Made by a program: the position numbers and the translations under genes
In this document: piece by piece, positions 26,187-35,419 of the stretch
Layout of the letters: the number at the start of each line of letters is the position of its first letter
Position numbering within the stretch: the stretch's first letter is position 1
Notes under the pieces: generated by a model
Databases searched by the model: none
Seen by the model: the letters and a program-made list of their open reading frames with translations, nothing else
Told to the model about the DNA's origin: nothing
Assembly (NCBI GenBank): GCA_020099315.1
Contig: CP083650.1
Span: forward strand, 1,116,001 to 1,180,000
Direction of reading: 5' to 3'
DNA: 64,000 nt
Source: Citrobacter europaeus
GTDB lineage: Bacteria > Pseudomonadota > Gammaproteobacteria > Enterobacterales > Enterobacteriaceae

Positions 26187-26564
26187 ATGCAACGCATTAT
26201 TCTAATCATCATTGGCTGGATAGCGGTAGTGCTAGGTACGCTGGGCGTTGTATTGCCTCTGTTGCCGACGACGCCGTTTATACTTCTGGCTGCCTGGTGT
26301 TTTGCCCGCTCATCGCCGCGTTTTCACGACTGGCTGCTGTACCGTTCGTGGTTCGGCGGGTATCTGCGCCACTGGCAAAAACACCGCGCGATGCCGCCGG
26401 GAGCGAAGCCGCGCGCTATTTTGTTGATCCTGGTGACGTTTGGTATCTCACTGTGGCTGGTCAATATGATGTGGGTACGCGGCCTGCTGCTGGTCATCCT
26501 CGCCTGTTTACTGATTTTTATGTGGCGGATCCCGGTGATTGATGAAAAACAACAAAAGCAGTAA
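26187..26564 (+). CDS. ybaN: DUF454 inner-membrane protein YbaN
   Basis: 125-residue protein with two to three membrane helices (IILIIIGWIAVVLGTLGVVLPLL at the N-terminus and a hydrophobic pair at 80-115). The motif LPTTPFILLAAWCFARSSPRFHDWL is the DUF454 signature. Function unknown. Start at ATG 26187; the frame is open to 26169, which would add six residues. Divergent from priC and 193 bases before apt. Confidence 0.93.
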   Translation: MQRIILIIIGWIAVVLGTLGVVLPLLPTTPFILLAAWCFARSSPRFHDWLLYRSWFGGYLRHWQKHRAMPPGAKPRAILLILVTFGISLWLVNMMWVRGLLLVILACLLIFMWRIPVIDEKQQKQ

Positions 26565-26757
26565 AGCGCAATAAACGCTGTTGCAATTGTCTCCCACAGT
26601 CAGTAAATTCGACCGTTTTCGAGCACAGGCGCAGGTGGTCAAAGGTTAAGCAAGTGTAACCTTGACTCATATATAGACACAAAATCATTCAAGATACGTC
26701 GAGGATGAAGTGTATAGTGCGCCGTGAAGTAATACTGTATTAATCAGGCACAAACTT

Positions 26758-27309
26758 ATGACCGCGACTGCACAGCAGCTTGAGTTTCTCAAAAATAGCA
26801 TCAAAAGCATCCACGACTACCCAAAACCGGGCATTCTCTTTCGTGATGTCACCAGTTTACTGGAAGACCCGAAAGCCTACGCCCTCAGCATTGAATTGCT
26901 GGTTGAACGCTACAAAAATGCGGGTATCACAAAAGTGGTTGGCACCGAAGCGCGTGGCTTCCTGTTTGGCGCGCCGGTAGCGTTGGGTCTGGGCGTCGGC
27001 TTTGTTCCAGTACGCAAACCCGGTAAGCTTCCGCGTGAAGTTATTGCTGAGAGCTATGAACTGGAATACGGCACCGATCAGCTGGAAATCCACGTTGATG
27101 CCATCAAACCTGGCGATAAAGTCCTGGTTGTGGATGATCTGCTGGCAACCGGCGGCACGATTGAAGCGACCGTGAAACTGATCCGCCGTCTGGGTGGTGA
27201 AGTGACCGATGCCGCTTTTATCATTAACCTGTTTGATCTGGGCGGCGAACAGCGTCTGGAAAAACAGGGGCTGACCTGTTATAGCCTGGTTCCATTCCCA
27301 GGCCACTAA
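26758..27309 (+). CDS. apt: Adenine phosphoribosyltransferase Apt
   Basis: 183-residue purine-salvage enzyme that makes AMP from adenine and PRPP. The PRPP-binding motif VLVVDDLLATGGT is intact, with the flexible-loop and hood regions (RKPGKLPREV) in place. Length and ends match E. coli Apt. It lies upstream of dnaX, and in E. coli some dnaX transcription reads through from apt. Confidence 0.98.
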   Translation: MTATAQQLEFLKNSIKSIHDYPKPGILFRDVTSLLEDPKAYALSIELLVERYKNAGITKVVGTEARGFLFGAPVALGLGVGFVPVRKPGKLPREVIAESYELEYGTDQLEIHVDAIKPGDKVLVVDDLLATGGTIEATVKLIRRLGGEVTDAAFIINLFDLGGEQRLEKQGLTCYSLVPFPGH

Positions 27310-27347
27310 GTCGGGCTATCTTATCCCGGCTGAAGTAATACCGAGAC

Positions 27348-27378
27348 ACACAACCTCGCCGTCGCTGCGAGGTTGTGT
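27348..27378. other. 12-bp hairpin between apt and dnaX
   Basis: ACACAACCTCGC and GCGAGGTTGTGT pair perfectly around a 7-base loop. No T-run follows, so it may attenuate rather than end apt transcription before dnaX. Confidence 0.5.
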
Positions 27379-27427
27379 TAGCATTATCCCCCTGTGAATC
27401 CACCCTCCAGCCTTTCAGAGCCTGCCA

Positions 27428-29356
27428 ATGAGTTATCAGGTCTTAGCCCGAAAATGGCGCCCACAAACCTTTGCTGACGTCGTCGGCCAGGAACATGTGC
27501 TGACGGCACTGGCGAACGGCTTGTCGCTAGGGCGTATTCATCATGCTTATTTGTTTTCCGGCACCCGTGGCGTCGGGAAAACCTCTATCGCCCGTTTGCT
27601 GGCGAAGGGATTAAACTGTGAAACCGGCATCACCGCGACGCCGTGCGGCGTGTGCGATAACTGCCGCGAAATCGAGCAGGGGCGTTTTGTCGATCTGATT
27701 GAAATCGACGCCGCCTCACGCACCAAAGTCGAAGACACCCGTGACCTGCTGGATAACGTCCAGTATGCGCCTGCGCGCGGTCGCTTTAAGGTCTACTTGA
27801 TCGACGAAGTGCACATGCTGTCGCGCCACAGTTTTAACGCCTTGCTGAAAACGCTCGAAGAGCCGCCCGCGCACGTTAAGTTCCTGCTGGCGACTACCGA
27901 TCCGCAGAAGCTGCCGGTGACTATCCTGTCGCGCTGTCTGCAATTCCATCTTAAAGCGTTGGATGTCGATCAGATTCGTCATCAGCTTGAGCATATTCTC
28001 AAAGAAGAGCATATCGCGCATGAACCACGTGCGCTGCAACTGCTGGCTCGCGCCGCGGACGGTAGCCTGCGCGATGCGCTGAGTCTGACCGATCAGGCGA
28101 TCGCCAGCGGCGATGGTCAGGTCTCGACCGACGCGGTCAGCACCATGCTCGGCACGCTGGACGACGACCAGGCGCTCTCGCTTGTTGAAGCGGTTGTGGC
28201 TGCGGACGGTGAACGCGTTATGACGCTGGTTAACGATGCCGCTGCGCGTGGAATCGAATGGGAAGCGCTGCTGGTTGAGATGTCGGCTTTGCTGCACCGT
28301 ATTGCTATGGTTCAACTTTCACCCGCCGCGCTCGGTAGCGATATGGCCGCCATTGAACAGCGTATGCGCGAGCTGGCGCGGATCGTCCCGCCAACCGATG
28401 TGCAGCTTTACTACCAGACTCTGTTAATCGGGCGCAAAGAACTGCCGTATGCGCCGGACAGGCGAATGGGCGTCGAAATGACGCTGCTGCGTGCGCTGGC
28501 TTTTCATCCGCGCATGCCGCTCCCGGAACCTGAAGTCCAGCGACAGTCGTTTGCCCCGGTCGCACCCACTGCGGTGATGACCCCGACGCAGGTGCAGCAG
28601 CAGCCAGCGCCTGCGCAACAGCAACAGAATGTGCCGCTCTCCGATGCCACCAGCCAGGTGCTGGCGGCGCGCAGTCAGTTGCAACGTGCTCAGGGAGCAA
28701 CCAAACCAAAAAAGAGTGAACCGGCAGCCGCTTCCCGCGCGCGGCCGGTGAATAATGCTGCGCTGGAAAGACTGGCTTCGGTGTCGGAACGTGTTCAGGC
28801 GCGTCCGGCAGTTTCTGCGCTGGAAAAAGCGCCAGCGAAGAAAGAAGCGTATCGCTGGAAAGCGACCAATCCTGTTGCAGAAGTTAAAGAAGTCGTCGCC
28901 ACGCCGAAAGCGCTGAAAAAAGCGCTTGAGCATGAAAAAACGCCGGAGCTGGCGGCAAAGCTTGCGGCTGAAGCCATTGAACGCGACCCGTGGGCTGCGC
29001 AGGTAAGCCAGCTCTCGTTGCCAAAACTGGTGGAGCAGGTGGCGCTCAATGCCTGGAAAGAAGAGAATGGCAACGTGGTTTGCCTGCACCTGCGTTCCAC
29101 GCAGCGACACCTTAATTCCAGCGGCGCGCAGCAAAAACTGGCTGAAGCACTGAGTTCCTTAACGGGGTCAACGGTTGAATTGACCATCGTTGAAGATGAT
29201 AATCCAGCGGTGCGTACGCCGCTGGAGTGGCGTCAGGCCATTTATGAAGAGAAGCTCGCGCAGGCGCGTGAGTCGATTATTGCGGATAATAACATTCAGA
29301 CGCTGCGTCGTTTTTTCGATGCGGACCTGGACGAAGAGAGTATTCGCCCCATTTGA
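27428..29356 (+). CDS. dnaX: DNA polymerase III tau/gamma subunits DnaX
   Basis: 642-residue tau, the clamp-loader ATPase that links two polymerase cores and DnaB. Domain I has Walker A GTRGVGKTS (Lys51) and the zinc module Cys64, Cys73, Cys76 and Cys79; SRC sensor motif LSRCLQF follows. A Pro/Gln/Ala-rich linker starts near residue 375, and the C-terminal domains IV-V are tau only. A -1 frameshift at codons 428-429 would end translation after one more residue, giving the 430-residue gamma. It is followed by ybaB and recR. Confidence 0.98.
   Translation: MSYQVLARKWRPQTFADVVGQEHVLTALANGLSLGRIHHAYLFSGTRGVGKTSIARLLAKGLNCETGITATPCGVCDNCREIEQGRFVDLIEIDAASRTKVEDTRDLLDNVQYAPARGRFKVYLIDEVHMLSRHSFNALLKTLEEPPAHVKFLLATTDPQKLPVTILSRCLQFHLKALDVDQIRHQLEHILKEEHIAHEPRALQLLARAADGSLRDALSLTDQAIASGDGQVSTDAVSTMLGTLDDDQALSLVEAVVAADGERVMTLVNDAAARGIEWEALLVEMSALLHRIAMVQLSPAALGSDMAAIEQRMRELARIVPPTDVQLYYQTLLIGRKELPYAPDRRMGVEMTLLRALAFHPRMPLPEPEVQRQSFAPVAPTAVMTPTQVQQQPAPAQQQQNVPLSDATSQVLAARSQLQRAQGATKPKKSEPAAASRARPVNNAALERLASVSERVQARPAVSALEKAPAKKEAYRWKATNPVAEVKEVVATPKALKKALEHEKTPELAAKLAAEAIERDPWAAQVSQLSLPKLVEQVALNAWKEENGNVVCLHLRSTQRHLNSSGAQQKLAEALSSLTGSTVELTIVEDDNPAVRTPLEWRQAIYEEKLAQARESIIADNNIQTLRRFFDADLDEESIRPI
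28692..28748 (+). promoter_or_regulatory. Programmed -1 frameshift signal in dnaX
   Basis: The three E. coli elements are all present: an internal Shine-Dalgarno-like AGGGAG (28692-28697), the slippery heptamer A-AAA-AAG (28708-28714), and a GC-rich stem-loop (CCGGC...GCCGG, 28721-28748). After a -1 slip the next codons are GAG and TGA, giving gamma of 430 residues. Confidence 0.93.
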
Positions 29357-29413
29357 TCGTGAGCCTAATGGTTTGACGGTCGTCATCCCTTAACGTGATT
29401 GAGAGAGAAGCCT

Positions 29414-29743
29414 ATGTTTGGTAAAGGCGGTCTGGGTAACCTGATGAAACAGGCCCAGCAGATGCAAGAAAAAATGCAACAGATGCAGGAAGAAGTCGCC
29501 AAGCTGGAAGTGACCGGTGAATCTGGCGCGGGCCTGGTTAAAGTGACCATCAACGGCGCGCACAACTGCCGTCGCGTGGAGATCGATCCAAGCCTGCTGG
29601 AAGACGACAAAGAAATGCTGGAAGACCTTGTCGCTGCGGCATTCAACGACGCGGCGCGTCGCATTGAAGAGACGCAGAAAGAGAAGATGGCTTCTGTTTC
29701 CTCCGGAATGCAGCTGCCGCCTGGCTTTAAGATGCCGTTCTGA
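29414..29743 (+). CDS. ybaB: Nucleoid-associated protein YbaB (EbfC family)
   Basis: 109-residue dimeric DNA-binding protein. The N-terminal coiled-coil helix (MKQAQQMQEKMQQMQEEVAKLE) and the central conserved VKVTINGAHNCRRVEIDPSLL identify the family. Homologues bind and compact DNA and affect expression broadly. The true start is the ATG at 29414 after AGAGAAGCC. Its TGA overlaps the ATG of recR by one base, so the two are translationally coupled. Confidence 0.96.
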   Translation: MFGKGGLGNLMKQAQQMQEKMQQMQEEVAKLEVTGESGAGLVKVTINGAHNCRRVEIDPSLLEDDKEMLEDLVAAAFNDAARRIEETQKEKMASVSSGMQLPPGFKMPF

Positions 29744-30348
29744 TGCAAACCAGCCCGCTGTTAACTCAGCTTATGGAAGCATTGCGCTGTCTGCCGGGCG
29801 TTGGCCCGAAGTCTGCGCAGCGCATGGCGTTCACGCTGCTTCAGCGCGATCGCAGCGGCGGGATGCGTCTGGCGCAGGCGTTAACGAAGGCGATGTCGGA
29901 AATCGGCCACTGTGCCGATTGCCGCACCTTCACAGAGCAGGACGTCTGCAACATCTGCTCGAACCCGCGTCGCCAGGAGAACGGTCAGATTTGCGTGGTG
30001 GAAAGTCCGGCGGACATCTACGCCATTGAGCAAACTGGGCAATTTTCCGGACGTTACTTCGTGCTGATGGGACACCTGTCGCCGCTGGACGGTATTGGCC
30101 CTGATGATATCGGGCTGGATCGTCTCGAACAGCGACTGGCGTCTGAGCAAATCAACGAACTGATCCTGGCGACCAATCCCACGGTCGAAGGAGAGGCGAC
30201 CGCCAACTATATTGCTGAGCTTTGCATGCAGTATGGCGTTGAAGCCAGCCGTATCGCCCATGGCGTTCCGGTAGGCGGCGAGCTGGAAATGGTCGATGGC
30301 ACCACGCTGTCGCACTCTCTGGCAGGACGACACAAGATTAAATTCTGA
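29743..30348 (+). CDS. recR: Recombination mediator RecR
   Basis: 201-residue protein that with RecO and RecF loads RecA at gaps. Helix-hairpin-helix (LPGVGPKSAQRMAF), a four-cysteine zinc finger (CADCRTF...CNICSN) and a Toprim domain (VVESPADIYAIEQTGQFSGRYFVLMG) occur in the normal order. It is coupled to ybaB through a TGATG overlap and is upstream of htpG. Confidence 0.98.
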   Translation: MQTSPLLTQLMEALRCLPGVGPKSAQRMAFTLLQRDRSGGMRLAQALTKAMSEIGHCADCRTFTEQDVCNICSNPRRQENGQICVVESPADIYAIEQTGQFSGRYFVLMGHLSPLDGIGPDDIGLDRLEQRLASEQINELILATNPTVEGEATANYIAELCMQYGVEASRIAHGVPVGGELEMVDGTTLSHSLAGRHKIKF

Positions 30349-30353
30349 ACAAA

Positions 30354-30377
30354 CGGAGGCCGCGACGGCGGCTTCCG
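30354..30377 (+). terminator. Hairpin after recR
   Basis: CGGAGGCCGC-GACG-GCGGCTTCCG forms a GC-rich stem six bases after the recR stop. It is directly followed by the htpG -35 element and has no T-run, so it may be a weak terminator. Confidence 0.5.
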
Positions 30378-30406
30378 CTTGAAATCCTTCCCGCTTGTCC
30401 CCATTT
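30378..30406 (+). promoter_or_regulatory. Sigma32 heat-shock promoter of htpG
   Basis: CTTGAAA (30378-30384) and CCCCATTT (30399-30406) with a 14-base spacer match the sigma32 consensus exactly. The transcription start would lie about 45 bases before the htpG ATG. Confidence 0.93.
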
Positions 30407-30458
30407 CACCCTCAACGTGTTTTTACCATTGAAAATGGCATTGTTGAGGTAGATCTAC

Positions 30459-32333
30459 ATGAAAGGACAAGAAACTCGTGGTTTTCAGTCAGAAGTAAAA
30501 CAGCTTCTGCACCTGATGATCCATTCTCTGTATTCCAATAAAGAAATCTTCCTGCGTGAGCTTATCTCTAACGCCTCGGATGCGGCAGACAAGCTGCGTT
30601 TCCGCGCTCTGTCTAACCCGGATCTGTATGAAGGTGATGGTGAGCTGCGTGTACGTGTTTCCTTCGATAAAGATAAGCGTACGTTGACCATTGCCGATAA
30701 CGGCGTGGGGATGAACCGCGATGACGTTATCGATCATCTGGGGACCATTGCAAAATCCGGCACCAAATCTTTCCTCGAATCCATGGGCTCCGATCAGGCG
30801 AAAGACAGCCAGTTGATCGGCCAGTTCGGGGTTGGTTTCTACTCTGCGTTCATCGTGGCGGACAAAGTTACCGTACGTACCCGCGCTGCGGGCGATAAAC
30901 CGGAAAACGGCGTGTTCTGGGAATCTGCGGGCGAAGGCGAGTACACCGTAGCCGACATCACCAAAGACGATCGCGGCACCGAAATCACTCTGCATCTGCG
31001 CGAAGGCGAAGACGAGTTCCTGGATGACTGGCGCGTACGTTCCATCATCAGCAAATATTCCGACCATATCGCGCTGCCGGTAGAGATCGAAAAATCCGAA
31101 GAGAAAGACGGCGAGACCGTGGTTTCCTGGGAAAAGATCAACAAGGCGCAGGCGCTGTGGACCCGTAACAAGTCGGAAATCAAAGACGACGAGTACAACG
31201 AATTCTACAAGCATATCGCCCACGACTTCACTGACCCGCTGACCTGGAGCCACAACCGTGTGGAAGGTAAGCAGGAGTACACCAGCCTGCTGTACATCCC
31301 GTCCCAGGCACCGTGGGATATGTGGAACCGCGATCACAAGCATGGGCTGAAACTGTATGTTCAGCGTGTGTTCATCATGGACGACGCCGAGCAGTTCATG
31401 CCGAACTATCTGCGCTTTGTGCGCGGCCTGATAGATTCCAACGATCTGCCGCTGAACGTTTCTCGTGAGATCCTGCAGGACAGCACCGTCACCCGTAACC
31501 TGCGTAGCGCGCTGACCAAACGCGTACTGCAGATGCTGGAAAAACTGGCGAAAGACGACGCGGAAAAATACCAGACCTTCTGGAAACAGTTCGGCCTGGT
31601 GCTGAAAGAAGGACCGGCGGAAGACCATGCCAACCAGGAAACGATCGCTAAACTGATGCGCTTCGCGTCTACGCACACTGACTCCTCCGCGCAAACCGTG
31701 TCGTTGGAAGATTACGTGTCGCGGATGAAAGAAGGGCAGGAGAAAATTTACTACATCACTGCAGACAGCTATGCGGCGGCGAAGAGCAGCCCGCACCTGG
31801 AACTGCTGCGTAAGAAAGGCATCGAAGTTCTGCTGCTTTCTGACCGCATCGATGAGTGGATGATGAACTACCTGACCGAGTTCGACGGTAAGGCATTCCA
31901 GTCCGTCGCCAAAGCTGACGAGTCCATCGACAAATTGGCGGATGAAGTTGACGAATCGGCAAAAGAAGCGGAAAAAGCGCTGACGCCGTTCGTTGAGCGC
32001 GTGAAAACCCTGCTGGGCGACCGCGTAAAAGAAGTGCGACTGACCCACCGCCTGACCGACACGCCGGCCATCGTCACCACCGATGCGGACGAAATGAGCA
32101 CCCAGATGGCGAAACTGTTCGCCGCTGCGGGCCAGGCCGTACCGGAAGTGAAATACATCTTTGAACTGAACCCAGACCACGTGCTGGTAAAACGCACGGC
32201 GGATACCCAGGATGAAGCGCAGTTCAAAGAGTGGGTTGAACTGCTGCTGGATCAGGCGCTGTTTGCCGAGCGCGGCACGCTGGAAGATCCGAACCAGTTC
32301 ATCCGTCGTATGAACCAGTTGCTGGTGTCCTGA
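30459..32333 (+). CDS. htpG: Hsp90 chaperone HtpG
   Basis: 624-residue bacterial Hsp90. The N-terminal GHKL ATPase has the adenine-binding motifs (LISNASDAADKLR, DNGVGM, GQFGVGFYSAF), the middle domain includes the catalytic Arg region (NVSREILQ), and the C-terminus is the dimerisation domain, ending without the eukaryotic MEEVD. It refolds client proteins with DnaK. A consensus sigma32 promoter precedes it. Confidence 0.98.
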   Translation: MKGQETRGFQSEVKQLLHLMIHSLYSNKEIFLRELISNASDAADKLRFRALSNPDLYEGDGELRVRVSFDKDKRTLTIADNGVGMNRDDVIDHLGTIAKSGTKSFLESMGSDQAKDSQLIGQFGVGFYSAFIVADKVTVRTRAAGDKPENGVFWESAGEGEYTVADITKDDRGTEITLHLREGEDEFLDDWRVRSIISKYSDHIALPVEIEKSEEKDGETVVSWEKINKAQALWTRNKSEIKDDEYNEFYKHIAHDFTDPLTWSHNRVEGKQEYTSLLYIPSQAPWDMWNRDHKHGLKLYVQRVFIMDDAEQFMPNYLRFVRGLIDSNDLPLNVSREILQDSTVTRNLRSALTKRVLQMLEKLAKDDAEKYQTFWKQFGLVLKEGPAEDHANQETIAKLMRFASTHTDSSAQTVSLEDYVSRMKEGQEKIYYITADSYAAAKSSPHLELLRKKGIEVLLLSDRIDEWMMNYLTEFDGKAFQSVAKADESIDKLADEVDESAKEAEKALTPFVERVKTLLGDRVKEVRLTHRLTDTPAIVTTDADEMSTQMAKLFAAAGQAVPEVKYIFELNPDHVLVKRTADTQDEAQFKEWVELLLDQALFAERGTLEDPNQFIRRMNQLLVS

Positions 32334-32347
32334 TAGCCGTAATGTAA

Positions 32348-32376
32348 TGCCGGATGGCGCTAACGCTTATCCGGCC
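32348..32376. repeat. REP element after htpG
   Basis: TGCCGGATGGCGCTAACGCTTATCCGG is a canonical REP unit, followed within 25 bases by an intrinsic terminator. Confidence 0.8.
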
Positions 32377-32398
32377 AACGAGCAGGCAGCTTATGAAA

Positions 32399-32432
32399 GC
32401 CCGATGTGCGTAGCGCCATCGGGCGTTTTTTT
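32399..32432 (+). terminator. Terminator of htpG
   Basis: GCCCGATG...CATCGGGC pairs around a short loop and is followed by GTTTTTTT, an intrinsic terminator about 65 bases after the htpG stop. Confidence 0.9.
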
Positions 32433-32563
32433 ATCCTCTCTTTTCTTCATTTTCCTCCGTTAACCGTTTCAGCGTCGGGCGTCTTCCTTGAGCCAATTGC
32501 GTGATGGTGGTATCGTTTAGCGCTTTTTAAAAAATATCGACAACCTTTAAGGGGATTTTCGTA

Positions 32564-33208
32564 ATGCGTATCATTCTGCTTGGCGCTCCGGGCGCGGGTA
32601 AAGGAACTCAGGCTCAGTTCATCATGGAGAAGTATGGTATTCCGCAAATCTCCACCGGTGATATGCTGCGTGCCGCCGTGAAATCTGGCTCCGAGCTGGG
32701 CAAACAAGCGAAAGACATCATGGACGCCGGTAAGCTGGTGACTGATGAGCTGGTGATCGCGCTGGTAAAAGAGCGTATTGCTCAGGAAGACTGCCGTAAT
32801 GGTTTCCTGCTTGATGGCTTCCCGCGTACTATTCCGCAGGCTGACGCCATGAAAGAAGCAGGCATCAACGTGGACTACGTTCTGGAGTTTGACGTACCTG
32901 ACGAGCTGATCGTTGACCGTATCGTGGGGCGTCGCGTACACGCTGCTTCTGGCCGCGTTTACCACATCAAATTCAACCCGCCTAAGGTTGAAGGTAAAGA
33001 CGACGTGACCGGCGAAGAGCTGACCACCCGTAAAGACGATCAGGAAGAGACCGTACGTAAGCGCCTGGTGGAATACCATCAGATGACCGCTCCGCTGATC
33101 GGCTATTACTCTAAAGAAGCGCAGGCGGGTAACACCAAATACGCGAAAGTTGACGGCACCCAGGCCGTGGCTGACGTGCGCGCAGCGCTGGAAAAAATCC
33201 TCGGTTAA
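32564..33208 (+). CDS. adk: Adenylate kinase Adk
   Basis: 214-residue long-form adenylate kinase interconverting ATP + AMP and 2 ADP. P-loop GAPGAGKGTQ (7-16), AMP-binding region STGDMLRAAV, and FLLDGFPRT are intact. The LID (GRRVHAASGRVYHIKFNPPK) lacks the four-cysteine zinc site and has the hydrogen-bonding Gram-negative form. AAGGGGAT precedes the ATG. The gene lies between htpG and hemH. Confidence 0.98.
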   Translation: MRIILLGAPGAGKGTQAQFIMEKYGIPQISTGDMLRAAVKSGSELGKQAKDIMDAGKLVTDELVIALVKERIAQEDCRNGFLLDGFPRTIPQADAMKEAGINVDYVLEFDVPDELIVDRIVGRRVHAASGRVYHIKFNPPKVEGKDDVTGEELTTRKDDQEETVRKRLVEYHQMTAPLIGYYSKEAQAGNTKYAKVDGTQAVADVRAALEKILG

Positions 33209-33225
33209 TTTTTTAACGCGGTTAA

Positions 33226-33259
33226 TGCCGGATGGTGGTGTATACACCACCATCCGGCA
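33226..33259. repeat. Perfect 34-bp REP-type palindrome after adk
   Basis: Each 17-base arm is the exact complement of the other (TGCCGGATGGTGGTGTA / TACACCACCATCCGGCA), with no unpaired base in the DNA. The outer CCGGATGG is the REP core. It probably folds as a stem with a tight loop at the 3' end of the adk transcript. Confidence 0.85.
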
Positions 33260-33348
33260 AATTCTCGTCTTACCTCTCACAGCAATTAGTTCTTCTTTAT
33301 CGCTTTTCCGCTACAATTATCAACAATTTGAATCGATAAGAGGCGGTA

Positions 33349-34311
33349 ATGCGTCAGACGAAAACCGGTATCCTGCTGGCAAACCTCGGTACTCCCGATG
33401 CCCCAACCCCCGAAGCCGTTAAGCGCTATCTGCGCCAGTTTTTAAGCGATCAACGCGTAGTCGATACGTCACCTGCGCTGTGGTGGCCACTGTTGCGCGG
33501 CGTTATTTTGCCGCTGCGTGCCCCGCGAGTGGCAAAACTGTACCAGTCAATCTGGATGGAAGACGGTTCCCCGCTGATGGTCTACAGCAAGGCGCAACAG
33601 CAGGCGCTGGCACAACGTTTGCCAAATACGCCTGTCGCGCTGGGGATGAGTTACGGTTCACCGTCGCTCGAAAGCGCAGTTGATGAGCTGCTGGCAAGCG
33701 GGGTAGAACACATAGTGGTGTTACCGCTGTACCCGCAATATTCCTGTTCGACGGTAGCGGCGGTCTGGGATGAACTGGCGCGCATCTTAGCGCGTAAACG
33801 CGGTATTCCTGGCGTCTCGTTTATTCGTGATTACGCCGATGACAGCAGCTACATTGATGCGCTGGTCAAGAGCGCCCGGGATTCATTTGCTCAGCATGGC
33901 GAACCTGATTTACTGCTGCTCTCCTACCACGGCATTCCGCAGCGCTACGCCGATGAAGGCGATGACTACCCGCAGCGCTGTCGCGATACGACGCGTGAGC
34001 TGGTTTCAGCGCTTGGTCTGCCGCCGGAAAAAGTCATGATGACCTTCCAGTCTCGCTTTGGCCGCGAACCATGGCTGACGCCGTATACCGACGAAACGTT
34101 AAAAATGCTGGCGGAGAAAGGGACCCGACATATCCAGGTTATGTGTCCGGGCTTTGCGGTCGATTGCCTCGAAACGCTGGAAGAGATAGCGGTACAAAAT
34201 CGGGAGATTTTCCTCGAGGCTGGCGGTAAGCAATATGAGTATATCCCGGCGCTGAACGCCACGCCGGAACATATCGAAATGATGGTCAATCTGACTGCAG
34301 CTTACCGTTAA
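33349..34311 (+). CDS. hemH: Ferrochelatase HemH
   Basis: 320-residue enzyme that inserts Fe2+ into protoporphyrin IX, the last step of heme synthesis. The family sequence LLSYHGIPQRYADEGDDY holds the catalytic histidine, and MTFQSRFGREPWLTPYTD is the second signature. No Fe-S cysteine cluster extension is present, as normal for this group. Start ATG 33349 after AAGAGGCGG. The stop overlaps the stop of the convergent aes by two to three bases. Confidence 0.97.
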   Translation: MRQTKTGILLANLGTPDAPTPEAVKRYLRQFLSDQRVVDTSPALWWPLLRGVILPLRAPRVAKLYQSIWMEDGSPLMVYSKAQQQALAQRLPNTPVALGMSYGSPSLESAVDELLASGVEHIVVLPLYPQYSCSTVAAVWDELARILARKRGIPGVSFIRDYADDSSYIDALVKSARDSFAQHGEPDLLLLSYHGIPQRYADEGDDYPQRCRDTTRELVSALGLPPEKVMMTFQSRFGREPWLTPYTDETLKMLAEKGTRHIQVMCPGFAVDCLETLEEIAVQNREIFLEAGGKQYEYIPALNATPEHIEMMVNLTAAYR

Positions 34312-35267
34312 AGCTGCGCCCTGAAGTAACGCGCGCCCTCCCGCAACGCATCGTCGGCGGTTTTCATCATCCGCGAATAGTGCAGGAAGGCGTGCAGCGT
34401 GCCGGGGTACATTTTGTACTGGCAGGGCTGCTGATGCGTCTGTAGCGTCTGGAATAATAAGCGGCTATCGTCAATCAGCGGATCAAACTCCGCGCCGGCA
34501 ATAAAACACGGCGGCACATCGCGCGTCAGATCGTTATTAAACAGGCAATAATACGGTGACTCGCGATCGTCGGTGCTACGCAGGTACGCGTTTTCGTACA
34601 TCTGCAAGTCCTCGCGGGTTAAACCATCCCACGCTCCGCCCATCAGCCGTCGGCTCAGTGAATCCTGCAGGCCGTAAAGTCCATACCACAACAGCACCCC
34701 AGCCACCTTGCCGCAGACAATGTGTTTATCCCGCAGCCACAGTGCGCTGGCCAGCGCCAGCATGGCCCCGGCGGAATCACCGGCAAATCCAATATGATCC
34801 ACATTAAGGGAATAGTCGCCAGCGTGCTGATGAAAATACTGGCAAACGGCGACAATCTCTTCGATGGCTTGCGGGAAACGAGCTTCCGGCGAGAGTGAAT
34901 AGTCGATACCAATTATCGTGCACTGCGTATAGTGCGCCAGTAAGCGCATAATGCGATCGTGGGTATCCAGATTACCGAGAATAAAACCGCCGCCGTGCAG
35001 GTAATATAGCGTCGCCTGGCTATGGGGCTGCGGAGCGTAAATGCGTGTGGCAACGGGGCCGCACGCGGTAGAAATAACGCATTCACGGGTATTCATCTGT
35101 GGCGCATCGGCATTCCACAGCTGTCGTTCATGAATATAGTGTTGGCGCTGGGCCACTATGTCATCGGCAGCGGGCCACGGCGGCAAATCGTCGCGATGAA
35201 AATTCACCACGCTTTTCATTTCATCCGAAATTTTGTCGAGTACGGGGATCTTGTTTTCCGGCTTCAT
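34308..35267 (-). CDS. aes: Acetyl esterase Aes
   Basis: 319-residue alpha/beta hydrolase of the hormone-sensitive lipase family. HGGGF (oxyanion hole) and GDSAGAML (nucleophile Ser) are present; PGTLHAFLHY holds the catalytic His. It cleaves short acyl esters, and in E. coli it also binds and inhibits MalT and alpha-galactosidase. It is convergent with hemH, sharing the stop-codon bases, and divergent from gsk. Confidence 0.96.
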   Translation of the reverse strand: MKPENKIPVLDKISDEMKSVVNFHRDDLPPWPAADDIVAQRQHYIHERQLWNADAPQMNTRECVISTACGPVATRIYAPQPHSQATLYYLHGGGFILGNLDTHDRIMRLLAHYTQCTIIGIDYSLSPEARFPQAIEEIVAVCQYFHQHAGDYSLNVDHIGFAGDSAGAMLALASALWLRDKHIVCGKVAGVLLWYGLYGLQDSLSRRLMGGAWDGLTREDLQMYENAYLRSTDDRESPYYCLFNNDLTRDVPPCFIAGAEFDPLIDDSRLLFQTLQTHQQPCQYKMYPGTLHAFLHYSRMMKTADDALREGARYFRAQL

Positions 35268-35419
35268 AAAACGCTCCTTGTGAAGGTGAGTTATTGTAGA
35301 AATTAATCCCGTTTAAACTGCGATCTCACCGTCCGATATTGAAACTCAGCGCCGCATCGCATGCGCAGCAGGGAATGTGCTACCATGCATCGCTCAGTTA
35401 ACCACCCGTAAAATCGACC

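Noticed and set aside
30489..32180. A 563-codon open frame antisense to htpG
   Set aside because: htpG is certain on the other strand with a sigma32 promoter; the open frame is a by-product of its codon bias and has no family resemblance.
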